Shown: positions 33,630 to 45,468 of the stretch, in pieces | Layout of the letters: each line of letters begins with the position of its first letter | How positions within the stretch are numbered: position 1 is the stretch's first letter | Assembly (NCBI GenBank): GCA_014529385.2 | Contig: CM043967.1 | Coordinates: 749,001-813,000 of the forward strand | Source: Adiantum capillus-veneris | Lineage: Eukaryota; Streptophyta; Polypodiopsida; Polypodiales; Pteridaceae | Reading direction: 5' to 3' | Length of the DNA: 64,000 bases | Position numbers and translations under genes: made by a program | Notes under the pieces: model-generated | Database searches by the model: none | Told to the model about the DNA's origin: nothing | Seen by the model: the letters and a program-made list of their open reading frames with translations, nothing else

Positions 33630-34326
33630 GAAGCGGCTACAGTCCGAGTGTGAACATCGTGTTGAGTCGGAGAGAACCAAATTTACTGCATTAAAGGAGC
33701 ATCATTCTGTGTTAGAGAAGCGGCTTGCGACAGCTAATGCAGCTCTTGCAGAACTGGAAAAGCAATTCTGTGCATATAAAACTGAACATTACAAAACATC
33801 GAAAGCAGAATTTCTTGGGCAAGTGATGCTTTTGAAGCAACAATGCAATGATTTCAAGAGGAACTATGAGCAAGCCATAAGAACCAAGAATGACTACAAG
33901 GCTCAGGTATCATCTATCATTCAAAAGGAATTTATTACTTGGGTCACTGAATAGATTTTTTTTGTAATCTTCATGAAGATTGATCTTGTGATCTTGTGCC
34001 TGCCCTCTGGCAACCTTTCAAGTCCAGAAATTGGCTAGGGAGATTGCAAAGCTTCACAAGCAGCGGATACAAAATGAGGCCGATCGACGTGCCCAGGATC
34101 GGGGGAATCTTACTTTGCAGTCTCTTATTGAGGCTCAGGCACGAAAGACTGACCAGGAAAGATTGGAATTGCGCCAATTGATGGATAGCATACTTCCTGA
34201 TCCTAGAAAGTTGGATAGCATATTTTGTGAGCATAGAAAGTTTACACATGTATTCTTTGACAACATTCTTGTGTTATTTCTTCTCATTTTTCATGAGTGC
34301 AAGCTTAAGAGTTTTTATGAAGGTGT

Positions 34327-34690
34327 TCATGGATGACTTTTATGTATATGGCAAGAAGTTGGAACATCTAGACTCCATTTGGAGCACTTAAGGAAATGTT
34401 TTATTAGTTGTCAGATGTTTCGATGTTTTCCCTTTAAGTGTGCTATTGCAGTGAGAAGAGGAAAGTTGTTGGGAAATGTGATTTCAGTAGAGGGTATTTC
34501 TATTGATGCTGATAAGATTGGAGTAATTCAGAAGGTGCCTGTACCAAAGAATTTGAAAGAGCGATAGAGGTTTAAGGGACAGATTAATGGCATATTCAAA
34601 ATTTATAGTACTTGGCGGATGTTATTGTTGGGTTCAAGCCCTTTGCCGGTCAATGGGAAAAGCCTCTTATAGGCATGTAGTAAAGTTCAG
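34327..34690 (+). pseudogene. Gypsy reverse transcriptase fragment
   Basis: Encodes VFMDDFYVYGKK (the catalytic [FY]xDD box as FMDD), HLEHLRKCFISCQMFRCFPF, KCAIAVRRGKLLGNVISVEG, IDADKIGVIQKVPVPKNLKE, then FKGQING after a stop. This is the palm-to-thumb part of Gypsy RT. It begins exactly where left-arm symmetry with 36178 breaks, so it belongs to DNA inserted in (or deleted from the other) arm. Confidence 0.8.
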
Positions 34691-34699
34691 TTAAAGTAA

Positions 34700-35363
<664 letters not shown>

Positions 35364-35904
35364 GTGGCTTCAAGTTCGACAGCTGCCAATTTGAGTTTCG
35401 ACAATTTCAACAATCAAATTCAATTTTTTGTCGAATATGGCATTAAAAGTCAACATGCACACAAATCGGCAAGATCCCACACTCGGAAATGTCTTTTTTT
35501 GCAAATACAACTTCTCAAAACAATGAAGTGGTGCAAGAAAGCTTCAAGACAAGCTTTTCTTACAGTATATCAAAACGCTTCAAAAGCTCAAGTCGGCAAA
35601 GAAGAGGCAAACAAGTTTTTTATATGCGAAGTTCCACTAAGGCCAAAGAAGATTTGCTTCGAGAACCAAGAGGTACATCAAAAGATGCTAAACATCCAGA
35701 TCCGCTTCGAGACCACAGTACAAGTTTTTTCATCAACTATTTTTTGCTAGTTTAGTGTCATAGTTTTTTGTCAACTTTTGTCTATTGTCAAAACCATTAT
35801 AAACTTTCAGTCAAAGCCTTATTTTTGCCTATAAATTGTCAACTATTGTCATGCCATGTCAAAATTTGTACGGGTTATAGACACTGCCACAAAGATAAGT
35901 GGTA
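35364..35904 (+). other. Unassigned 5' region of an LTR element
   Basis: A 128-aa frame at 35364-35750 (MASSSTAANLSFDNFNNQIQ...) follows the primer site at the place where gag would start, but it has no recognisable Gag motif. An overlapping frame of 88 aa is equally open, so coding status is uncertain. 35755-35904 is AT-rich with repeated TTGTCAA words. Confidence 0.3.
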
Positions 35905-36177
35905 AGACCTCCTAATTTTTATCAGTTCTCATCCCATTTTTGTTGCATTCTCATGAGGTTACTGGGTACACCTTAAACCCAAGGTTTGGCAGTGAACCAA
36001 AAACTCCATTTTTGATAGCTAAATATTTGGCCTACACCCCCCTTGAACAGATAGGGTGTATGCCAAATATTTAGCTACCAAAAATGGAGTTTTTGGTTCA
36101 CTGCCAAACCTTGGGTTTAAGGTGTACCCAGTAACCTCATGAGGATGCAACAAAAATGGGATGAGAACTGATAAAAA
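35905..36177. repeat. Central palindrome of inverted repeat II
   Basis: GGTTCACTGCCAAACCTTGG and its complement flank the axis near 36042, where CCTACACCCCCCTTGAACAG meets ATAGGGTGTATGCC. The stems run about 130 bases on each side with almost no loop. Confidence 0.85.
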
Positions 36178-36890
36178 TTAAAAACCTTCATAAAAACTCT
36201 TAAGCTTGCACTCATGAAAAATGAGAAGAAATAACACAAGAATGTTTTCAAAGAATACATGTGTAAACTTTCTATGCTCACAAAATATGCTATCCAACTT
36301 TCTATGATCGGGAAGTATGCTATCCATCAATTGGCGCAATTCCAATCTTTCCTGGTCAGTCTTTCGTGCTTGAGCCTCAATAAGAGACTGCAAAGTAAGA
36401 TTCCCCCGATCCTGGGCACGTCAATCGGCCTCATTTTGTATCCGCTGCTTGTGAAGCTTTGCAATCTCCCTAGCCAATTTCTGGACCTGAAAGGTTGCCA
36501 GAGGGCAGGCACAAGATCACACGATCAATCTTCATGAAGATTACAAAAATAATCTATTCAGTGACCCAAGTAATAAATTCCTTTTGAATGATAGATGATA
36601 CCTGAGCCTTGTAGTCATTCTTGGTTCTTATGGCTTGCTCATAGTTCCTCTTGAAATCATTGCATTGTTGCTTCAAAAGCATCACTTGCCCAAGAAATTC
36701 TGCTTCCGATGTTTTGTAATGTTCAGTTTTATATGCACAGAATTGCTTTTCCAGTTCTACAAGAGCTGCATTAGATGTCGCAAGCCGCTTCTCTAACACA
36801 GAATGCTGCTCCTTTAATGCAATAAATTTGGTTCTCTCCGACTCAACACGATGTTCACACTCGAACTATAGTCGCTTCACTGCGACCTGT
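36178..36890 (-). pseudogene. CEP120-like C-terminal coiled-coil exons (right arm)
   Basis: Minus-strand copy of the left-arm exons, with LEKRLATSNAALVELEKQF, MLLKQQCNDFKRNYEQAIR, the intron, then KLHKQRIQNEADR and RLELRQLMDSILPD. No MITE is present, so the exon between GTGAAGCGACTATAG and the coiled coil is continuous. It ends at the arm axis. Confidence 0.7.
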
Positions 36891-36970
36891 ACTCTGGAAA
36901 GGCCAGTTTTCTCAACAAATAAGCAACAGACATTGAGAGATGTGTGCAACATTTTGTGCACGCACATGAG

Positions 36971-36973
<3 letters not shown>

Positions 36974-37060
<87 letters not shown>

Positions 37061-37180
37061 GAAATGAAATGCTATATTAACGTCTTCAAAAGGCCAAAGT
37101 GACCTATGAGACCAGAAAGTTACAATGTGGTGGATCTGATACAAAGTCAGAGTAACAAGATGACAAAATAAAATAACCAT
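36974..37180 (-). mobile_element. Short 3'-tail module with (GA)n, right arm
   Basis: (GA)n at 36974-37058 followed by the complement of the 32590-32706 module. Same structure as the left arm. Confidence 0.6.
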
Positions 37181-38752
37181 GATGTCATCTCCCCATACCA
37201 GCATGTTGTATCTCCCTGCATGGCTAACTGTCAAGAGGACTCAAGTGCAAGGCGAGCATATCTGTCTCTGGGAAGTTCCCACATGCGGTGTATGAAGGAG
37301 ACAGATCTGGTGAGTGCCTCAACCACTAGTGGGGGGGCAGCTAGCTCTGCTCGGACAATACCACGTGGTACAGAAGCCTTAGCTCTAATGAGCCGCGAGA
37401 TCATAGAGACCAGAGGCTTCTCCATGTCCACCCATCCATCGGTTCGGCCTGTCCTCCCGCGATGATCCAATGAAGGTCCCCAAATCTCAGCCCCATAAAG
37501 CAATGCAGAAGCCACCAATGTGTCAAAGAGCCAGAGATTTGTCCGAGGCTCCTGAACTCATTTCCAATCTACCCAATGCTGCATGGGCTCTAGTCAATCT
37601 AGTCTCCGCTACCCTCCTCAATCAAAATGCTGGCCCACTAAAAACCACTCCAAGGTAAGTGTAAGCATATGTATACTCCATTGTCTCCTAGCCGTATGTG
37701 AATGCGGGCACTGAGCTCCTGATCCACTGTGGGGTGGTATTAAATACCATGACCTTGGTTTTACCAAGGTTGACGGACAGACCACTTTCCTGGGCAAACC
37801 TATGCAAAGCATTCAAGTGATGTTTCATCCCCTCTGGAGAGTCGGAGATCAACACAATATCATCAGCATATAACAATAGTGGAATCCATGTCCCTGCTAG
37901 TTGTGCACCTCTATCACCATCTCTCTCAATGTAGTCAGAAACCTCATCCACATACATACCAAATAGAGTACAAGAGAGAGGGCAACCCTGCTTCACACCA
38001 ATAGTTGAGTGAACAAGTGTGGATACATGCCCCACTACTGACCTGTATAATGCCGTGACCCCCCAAATGAGCTCTGTGGGTACTCCCATCTGCGCATCAA
38101 TATAGCTTTGGGTACTGTGTCAAATGCTTTGCGGAAATCCACAAAGCTACAATAGATCCATCTCCCATGTGATCTGCCCTCCTCAATGATGGCTCTGAGT
38201 GTCAGGATATGGTCAAGAGTAGAAAAACCCCTCCTGAACCCTGCCTGCCCGCCGGCTGCGCGTTATCCCCTCCCTCTCTGCCCATCTACTCAACTGCTGC
38301 TCAAGAATAGATGCGTACTACCGTGCCAATGTGTGTCCAATCATGATAGTGCAACAATTCCCAGGCTCCATAGGGTCTCCCGACTTGAAGATAGGTACAA
38401 TAGTAGATAGGCTCCAAGTATCAAGCAAGCCCTCACACATGGCACAGTTAAACATAACTGCTAGAAGCTCTGCTAGTAAATCTTTGGCATGCGTGAAATG
38501 CTAAGCCACTCAGCCATCATGATCATATGCTCTCCCAGTCCTCATCCTGTCAATGGCCTTCCTCACCATCTCAGCGGTGAAAAAACCACATGTGTGGGCA
38601 TGGATCGGGGGGGTCGCGAAGGGGGGACTGCTCAAGAACTGTGTACAGAGATGATGCGTACTGGCCCCAGGCCTCTATAGAAGTGATGGCGGGGGGGGGG
38701 GGAGTGCTCATGAAAGAGCCGCCATGCCTCACATGAGTCCTGACTCAAGTGG
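37181..38752 (-). pseudogene. LINE B ORF2 fragment with RT (right arm)
   Basis: Minus strand: QGCPLSCTLFGMYVDEVSDY, LLLYADDIVLISDSPEGM, ESGLSVNLGKTKVMVF, MEKPLVSMISRLIRAK and LALESS. The sequence GVKQGCPLSC (Cys for Pro) and SDSPEGM is shared with the 43-47 kb copies, marking a subfamily. A segment after VVGHV is shorter than in the left arm. Several stops and frameshifts; not functional. Confidence 0.85.
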
Positions 38753-39644
38753 TCTATGAATAGTAATATCTTTTTTTTTTTCCTTCTGAAAAATAAAATG
38801 TCCTATAATTCAATATCGATAAATTGAAGTTGTAGTCTCAATTGTGCATCTATAGGTTCTGATTTGTGAAGTTTTAAATGGAGTTGTGACTACCCGCCAT
38901 CGTGCAAGTTCTTACTCATTCCACCAATGCATTTGGTCCATTCACGAAAATTTTCCTTTTTATTTCTTTTAGCATTTATTTCATAGCTTCTTAGAGTTAG
39001 GCTTTACGAACCCTACTTTAAGCCAGGGTCACCTTCAAAAATGTTTTTGTGCCACATGTGTTCAAAGGAGGGGTATTATATTTGATAAAATTTATATTAT
39101 TTCAAATTATTATACTTACAAAAAGGGTTTTTTAATTGAGTTTAATAGGGAAAAGGGACCCTTTTTTTGCCTCACAATATGTAAGTACATGACACATGAT
39201 CTAGATGGTTTTTGATAAGTGCACCCCCAAAGGCCTGGAGCCTTGACAATTCATACAATCTCAGATTGCAAATGAAATGCATGCTCAAACTTATGTGCAC
39301 TTTTGCTGACGCACGTGACTATGAGAGCATCTCCCTGTTTGAAGTTCCACAGTCCCTATTGGTTAGGCACATGACTGTGAAAGCATCTCTCTATTTGAAG
39401 TTCTACAGTCACTATTGGTGCTTGAGGATGTAGCAAGGATGTCATACTATTAAATCTTAAAGACTTAGCATGAGGGTATTGGCGATTATATTGCATCAGC
39501 AAGATTGAGTATTTACAAACTCTAATTGTATGGATACCCTGCATGGTCACAGTAACAACATGAAGACCACCCCCCCTCTTATCTTTGCCCTCCATTTCTT
39601 TTTTTCCTTCCTTGTTCTATTGTAATAATCTTTTGCCTCATCCA
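38753..39644 (+). repeat. Repeated flank DNA (CEP120-associated), third copy
   Basis: Matches 26905-27770 and 63160-64000 on the same strand. It then passes into the Copia fragment at about 39645, skipping what lies at 27790-29340 in the right arm of repeat I. No gene. Confidence 0.65.
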
Positions 39645-40240
39645 TATAAAACCCTTTGTCCCACATGACGTTATAAGAGTGGAGCTTGCCACACCACCGA
39701 TGCTAGTGGTTGGTCTCTTTCTGACAGCATGTTTCATCTAGAGTGTCACAAACTGCCGATGTGTCAAGCGACTAAAGACCAAGAGGGTTAAATCTCCCTG
39801 ACAGAGATGTCACCTTTGCTTCCATGTTTACTCTTGACTTTCTTATGTCGGTTTTTGACGACACATTACCTTCTCATTGGATACTAGATGTGAGTGCTAG
39901 GTTTCACGTCACGCCGAGTCGTGAGTGGTTTAACACATATGTTACTGGTATGCTTGGACATGTTTGTCTAGCTGATGGTTCAATGCATGACATAGTTGGT
40001 GTAGGAGATGTTAGACTATCAATGCTAAGTGGTGCATCATATGTGTTGCGAGATGTACGCCATGTGCTATGTTTGACGCAGAGCTTGATCTCTGTGAGTC
40101 ACTTACGAGACAGTGGATGCCAGCTAGTGATGGATGAGCACAGTTTCAGATTGCATCGTGGAGAACTAGTCATAGCCATAGGTGCTAGTGTTGGCACGAT
40201 TCATACGATGCGATTACCTAGCTTGCTCATCCCTGTGGGA
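39645..40240 (+). pseudogene. Copia protease/GAG-pre-integrase fragment
   Basis: 179-aa open frame from 39824: HWILDVSARFHVTPSREW, LADGSMHDIVGVGDVRLSM, VLRDVRHVLCLTQSL, RDSGCQLVMDEHSFRL and HRGELVIAIGA. It matches 21206-21780 (opposite strand) over the upstream part as well. The protease DSGA loop is DVSA. The last 40 residues of the frame are antisense LINE B, so the apparent protein is chimeric. Confidence 0.8.
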
Positions 40241-40840
40241 ATATGTATCAATGGTTGCAACTCCTCCCTGAATAACACTGCCACTCCTCCTGAGCCCCGC
40301 CCTCTCTGCTCTGATCGTGTCTTCTGTCTACAGGCTGTCTGCCATCTATATCCACTAATGTGAGGCATAGACTGCCCAAGGGACTGATGTGTCTCAGAGT
40401 AGAAGACGATGTCTCTTCCCGTAAAAGCACCCACATCAAGGCGCAAGATCCATTACAATTCCAGGTGGCAACTTTGAGTGTGGTCCCATAGGTCTCGCAC
40501 CGTCATGTGGAGCACCGCTCTACAATCACCACCTGACCACCTCTGTAGAAGGCCGTCTTTCCCTTCTACCCTGCCGCTTGAATCTCTGGCATTACCTCTC
40601 TCATATGCGCAAGTTGTGTGAGAGTGAGGTCATCTCCAAGGAATATGCCCCTTTTCTTTAGTGTAGGACGCCTCTTCAAGAAGTCCTTTGCCTCCATGGA
40701 TGGGAAACGGATGGTTAAAGCTCTCTCTTTTGAAGTCTCCCCATTTCCTTGTGTCTTGTTCCCTACCCTCCATGCCTTTGTATGAGTAGCCATCCCTCTT
40801 TTTTGCCACCATAAGCCTATCTGTAAGTTTTTTTTGCGCC
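40241..40840 (-). pseudogene. LINE B ORF1 C-terminus and endonuclease start, second copy
   Basis: As 29700-30300: RALTIRFPSMEAKDFLKRRP, LKKRGIFLGDDLTLTQLAHM, then GYRWQTACRQKTRSEQRGRG and GGVAVLFREELQPL. A small deletion removes DNFT near 40425. Confidence 0.6.
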
Positions 40841-41260
40841 ATGATGTGACCAAGGGTAGTGGCCACCTGTAGGACCACTGTGTGCATCCTCCAGAATGTG
40901 ATCTACTTCATGAGGAGAGACGCACCTCCGCAGCACACCATATGGCCCAGATTTGTAGAGTTGTTCGCCAATCAAAGAGAAGGGTCTAGACTTCAACAAG
41001 AGTCTTCTTTTTTGCAAGGGAGAAGCATTCTCAGGATATAGGCCAATAGATGTAACACATCTCCATACCATTCTGGGGTCGTGTCGACCTTAAAGAGATG
41101 ACTATCAAGAAAGTCATCATCAACCCCAGTATTGGGCTCACCTGTGTGTATGCGATAGAGATGGTCGGCCATGAAGTGCCGCTTGCCTGGACTAAGAACT
41201 TCTTCGAAGTCGAATTCCTAGAATATCACTAGCCACCTCCAGTCTCTTCCTGCAACTTGG
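40841..41260 (-). pseudogene. Gypsy RNase H end and integrase finger fragment, second copy
   Basis: Nearly identical to 30301-30740 (HFMADHLYRIHTGEPNTGVD, LRRCVSPHEVDHILEDAH, GPTGGHY). It is preserved together with the adjoining LINE B and Copia pieces, so the whole block was copied. Confidence 0.75.
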
Positions 41261-41261
41261 G

Positions 41262-41517
41262 GTACCCACATACCCAAATACCCAGCCTGAGCAGAGACGT
41301 CGTTCGGGGAGCATGCCCCAGAACAGTTGGTATGATGAGGAATGCCGAGACACTAGAGCTAGACTTCAAAGGGAGGTGCTTTTGGGGGACATCACTCACA
41401 AACAGCCACAGATTGACTTCCGACGCCTAGTGCGGCGGAAGAAGAGGGCATATTTGGCTCGCCTAGAGCAGGATCTATACCAGCTATTCTTGAGTCACGA
41501 CTCACGTGAGGCATGGT
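41262..41517 (+). pseudogene. LINE B pre-RT fragment
   Basis: MPQNSWYDEECRDTRARLQR, RRKKRAYLARLEQDLYQLFL, then the frame is cut at GAGGCATGG where unrelated DNA (the 41.56-42.1 kb gene) begins. It contains the natural context of the CATATTTGGCTCGCC sequence at which the later tandem copies start. Confidence 0.7.
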
Positions 41518-41559
41518 GGATCAGGATTCATTGCCAAAGAGCTTCTCTTTACAAAAAGT

Positions 41560-42093
41560 TCACTTGCTGAATGAGGGACCTTGATTTGAGTCAAAGTGTT
41601 GCGCACACCCGATACAATAGTGTCTTCGACTTTGCTGAAATTTGATGGTTGCAACAAGGAAAATGTTTGGTGGTCCAGGAGTTGCTAGAATCCCTACTGT
41701 TTGCTTGCGCCAACATCGAGCCACCGCTGCACAAATGTTCTCTCTTGACCTGGCTTCCCGTAATCCAAGAGCAGATGTAGGATGTCTTTCCTTGCTTCTC
41801 TGTGCGCGTTTCTTTGCAGCCCAATAATCACGAAGAAAAGCCTGATTACCGGTACATGCATCTGGAATACTAGTGCTAATGGAATCGATGTGCATCTGTT
41901 GAACATTGCTTGGGACACCTTGTACCTCGTCAAAAGAGAGGAACTGTGCGTCACCTTCCATCTCGTCGATAGAGAGGAGCTGTGCATCACCTTCTACCTC
42001 ATTGAAAGAGAGGTCCTGAGCATCACCTTCTATCTCATCAAAAGGAAGGTCCTGAGAATCACCAAGCCAGTAATCTCTTGCGCTACTATCCAT
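41560..42093 (-). CDS. Hypothetical protein with four 12-residue acidic repeats
   Basis: A 177-aa intact frame, start chosen at ATG 42093 (MDSSARDYWLG), directly after the (GA)n tract. Residues about 12-60 consist of four near-repeats of the type GD[SA]Q[DLF]L[PS][FI][DN]E[VIM][EQ]. The middle contains QAFLRDYWAAKKRAQRSK, and the C-terminus has Cys/His residues (HYCIGCAQHF) that might bind metal. I do not recognise the family. The frame is also open upstream through the CT tract, but that part is pure Ser/Leu from the microsatellite and I exclude it. It could be a gene fragment carried by a mobile element. Confidence 0.5.
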   Translation of the reverse strand: MDSSARDYWLGDSQDLPFDEIEGDAQDLSFNEVEGDAQLLSIDEMEGDAQFLSFDEVQGVPSNVQQMHIDSISTSIPDACTGNQAFLRDYWAAKKRAQRSKERHPTSALGLREARSRENICAAVARCWRKQTVGILATPGPPNIFLVATIKFQQSRRHYCIGCAQHFDSNQGPSFSK

Positions 42094-42099
42094 TTGCAA

Positions 42100-42199
<100 letters not shown>

Positions 42200-42284
42200 C
42201 TCGAACACAGCAGCTCGGTGGCTATGGAGGCGGCAAGGAAGGCGAGAAGGTTCAAAACTGAGAGAGACACACAGGGAGAGGGAC

Positions 42285-42293
<9 letters not shown>

Positions 42294-42354
<61 letters not shown>
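42294..42354. repeat. Second (GA)n microsatellite
   Basis: Second pure tract, separated from the first by about 96 bases of ordinary sequence. Confidence 0.95.
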
Positions 42355-42357
<3 letters not shown>

Positions 42358-42490
42358 GCTCGAGTGAAAGCTCCCAACCGTAACCCCACCCCCCGGCCCT
42401 ACCGTCACCCCCCACCTCTTCTTAGGATTGCATGCTTCTAAAGTTAAAAAAACGTCCACTTAAAAAAGAAGTTTATTTGTCCTCCCCAAC

Positions 42491-44210
42491 ATATTTGGCT
42501 GGCCTAGAGCAGGATCTATACCAGCTATTCTTGAGTCACGACTCACGTGAGGCATGGCGGCTCTTTCATGAGCACTCCCCCCCCCCCCCGCCATCACTTC
42601 TATAGAGGCCTGGGGCCAGTACGCATCATCTCTGTACACAGTTCTTGAGCAGTCCCCCCTTCGCGACCCCCCCGATCCATGCCCACACATGTGGTTTTTT
42701 CACCGCTGAGATGGTGAGGAAGGCCATTGACAGGATGAGGACTGGGAGAGCATATGATCATGATGGCTGAGTGGCTTAGCATTTCACGCATGCCAAAGAT
42801 TTACTAGCAGAGCTTCTAGCAGTTATGTTTAACTGTGCCATGTGTGAGGGCTTGCTTGATACTTGGAGCCTATCTACTATTGTACCTATCTTCAAGTCGG
42901 GAGACCCTATGGAGCCTGGGAATTGTTGCACTATCATGATTGGACACACATTGGCACGGTAGTACGCATCTATTCTTGAGCAGCAGTTGAGTAGATGGGC
43001 AGAGAGGGAGGGGATAACGCGCAGCCGGCGGGCAGGCAGGGTTCAGGAGGGGTTTTTCTACTCTTGACCATATCCTGACACTCAGAGCCATCATTGAGGA
43101 GGGCAGATCACATGGGAGATGGATCTATTGTAGCTTTGTGGATTTCCGCAAAGCATTTGACACAGTACCCAAAGCTATATTGATGCGCAGATGGGAGTAC
43201 CCACAGAGCTCATTTGGGGGGTCACGGCATTATACAGGTCAGTAGTGGGGCATGTATCCACACTTGTTCACTCAACTATTGGTGTGAAGCAGGGTTGCCC
43301 TCTCTCTTGTACTCTATTTGGTATGTATGTGGATGAGGTTTCTGACTACATTGAGAGAGATGGTGATAGAGGTGCACAACTAGCAGGGACATGGATTCCA
43401 CTATTGTTATATGCTGATGATATTGTGTTGATCTCCGACTCTCCAGAGGGGATGAAACATCACTTGAATGCTTTGCATAGGTTTGCCCAGGAAAGTGGTC
43501 TGTCCGTCAACCTTGGTAAAACCAAGGTCATGGTATTTAATACCACCCCACAGTGGATCAGGAGCTCAGGGCCCGCATTCACATACGGCTAGGAGACAGT
43601 GGAGTATACATGTGCTTACACTTACCTTAGAGTGGTTTTTAGTGGGCCAGCATTTTCATTGAGGAGGGCAGCAGAGTCTAGATTGACTAGAGCCATGCAG
43701 CATTGGGTAGATTGGAAAGGATGTGTTCACAGGTTCAGTTTCACTAGGAGCCTCGGAAGAAGCTCTGGATCTTTGACACATTGGTGGCTTCTGGATTTCT
43801 TTATGGGGCTGAGATTTGGGGACCTTCATTGGATCATCACGGGAGGACAGGCCGCACCGATGGATGGGCGGACATGGAGAAGCCTCTGGTCTCTATGATC
43901 TCGCGGCTCATTAGAGCTAAGGCTTCTGTACCATGTGCTATTTTCTGAGCAGAGCTAGCTGCCCCCCCACTAGTGGTTGAGGCGCTCACCAGATCTGTCT
44001 CCTTCATACACCGCATGTGGGAACTTCCTAGAGACAGATATGCTCGCCTTGCACTTGAGTCCTCTCGACAGTTAGCCATGCAGGGAGATACAGCATGCTG
44101 GTATGGGGAGATGACATCATGGTTTCATGCGCATGGGTTCAACATAGACAGTTTGCCTCCCTTTGAGTAATCACTGGATGCACCCTCTCTGACTCTTACA
44201 CATGGAACCC
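42491..44210 (+). pseudogene. LINE B RT copy in tandem array, unit 1
   Basis: Starts within the pre-RT linker at ATATTTGGCTGGCC. It includes QGCPLSCTLFGMYVDEVSDY, LLLYADDIVLISDSPEGM, SGLSVNLGKTKVMVF and the tail FHAHGFNIDSLPPFE. The RT motif is present but the frame is broken by TAG (TLAR*YAS), a base insertion in GGATAACGCG, and others shared with the 45-47 kb copy. It ends at a junction with antisense hAT near 44204. Confidence 0.85.
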
Positions 44211-44478
44211 ATGTTATCTCTAGATTCTTTGTCTCAATTGCTTTTCCATCTGCTTTGTAGTTAGATGCATTATCTGTGACAATGGCTATCACACTTTTAG
44301 GTCCTCCTGCTCTTCTAATCAAACGCTCATATACACCAGCAAAATATCCACTAGTTGTCGCTTTCAAGGATGTATCAATCGCCTCAAGAAAGATGGAACC
44401 TCTTGGACAAATCAACATCACAATAATCAATGGTTTCTTTTGAAAATTTGTCCAACCATCTAAAGCAATTGTGCATCC
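44205..44478 (-). pseudogene. hAT transposase fragment in unit 1
   Basis: Minus strand: CPRGSIFLEAIDTSLKATTS, GYFAGVYERLIRRAGGPK, SVIAIVTDNASNYKADGK, the DUF659-like core with its conserved TDNASN. It ends at GTGCATCCAT, where the next LINE B copy begins. Confidence 0.8.
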
Positions 44479-45465
44479 ATATTTGGCTCGCCTAGAGCAG
44501 GATCTATACCAGCTATTCTTGAGTCACGACTCACGTGAGGCATGGCGGCTCTTTCATGAGCACTCCCCCCCCCCCCCCGCCATCACTTCTATAGAGGCCT
44601 GGGGCCAGTACGCATCATCTCTGTACACAGTTCTTGGGCAGTCCCCCCTTCGCGACCCCCCCGATCCATGCCCACACATGTGGTTTTTTCACCGCTGAGA
44701 TGGTGAGGAAGGCCATTGACAGGATGAGGACTGGGAGAGCATATGATCATGATGGCTGAGTGGCTTAGCATTTCACGCATGCCAAAGATTTACTAGCAGA
44801 GCTTCTAGCAGTTATGTTTAACTGTGCCATGTGTGAGGGCTTGCTTGATACTTGGAGCCTATCTACTATTGTACCGATCTTCAAGTCGGGAGACCCTATG
44901 GAGCCTGGGAATTGTTGCACTATCATGATTGGACACACATTGGCACGGTAGTACGCATCTATTCTTGAGCAGCAGTTGAGTAGATGGGCAGAGAGGGAGG
45001 GGATAACGCGCAGCCGGCGGGCAGGCAGGGTTCAGGAGGGGTTTTTCTACTCTTGACCATATCCTGACACTCAGAGCCATCATTGAGGAGGGCAGATCAC
45101 ATGGGAGATGGATCTATTGTAGCTTTGTGGATTTTCGCAAAGCATTTGACACAGTACCCAAAGCTATATTGATGCGCAGATGGGAGTACCCACAGAGCTC
45201 ATTTGGGGGGTCACGGCATTATACAGGTCAGTAGTGGGGCATGTATGCACCTCAGAGGGTCTATCCACACTTGTTCACTCAACTATTGGTGTGAAGCAGG
45301 GTTGCCCTCTCTCTTGTACTCTATTTGGTATGTATGTGGATGAGGTTTCTGACTACATTGAGAGAGATGGTGATAGAGGTGCACAACTAGCAGGGACATG
45401 GATTCCACTATTGTTATATGCTGATGATATTGTGTTGATCTCCGACTCTCCAGAGGGGATGTTTA
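44479..45465 (+). pseudogene. LINE B RT copy in tandem array, unit 2 (truncated)
   Basis: Same start as unit 1. It retains the segment GHVCTSEGLSTLVHSTIGV that units 1 and 3 have partly lost, then YADDIVLISDSPEGM, and stops there. So it is not a simple truncation of unit 1 but of a slightly longer relative. Confidence 0.82.
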
Positions 45466-45468
45466 GGC

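Larger units (their letters stand above)
32787..34326 (+). pseudogene. CEP120-like C-terminal coiled-coil exons (left arm of inverted repeat II)
   Basis: After the MITE the frame gives KRLQSECEHRVESERTKF, LEKRLATANAALAELEKQF, EFLGQVMLLKQQCNDFKRNY and IRTKNDYKAQ. It then meets a GT..AG intron (from GTATCATC near 33907 to TTTCAAG near 34021) and continues KLAREIAKLHKQRIQNEADR, QARKTDQERLELRQLMDSIL. The periodic Leu/Lys/Glu pattern and the KNDYKAQ..LAREIAKLHKQR segment fit the conserved C-terminal coiled coil of CEP120. It breaks off at 34326 where a Gypsy RT fragment begins. The exon structure shows a DNA-level copy, not a retrocopy. Confidence 0.72.
36042..38752 (-). repeat. Inverted repeat II, right arm
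   Basis: Mirror of the left arm without its two insertions. Its outer edge (AGTCCTGACTCAAGT, 38752) is directly joined to the CEP120-associated flank DNA. Confidence 0.88.

Noticed and set aside
40201-40363. Last part of the 179-aa Copia frame as genuine Copia protein
   Set aside because: The sequence is antisense to LINE B endonuclease; the frame stays open by chance across a junction.
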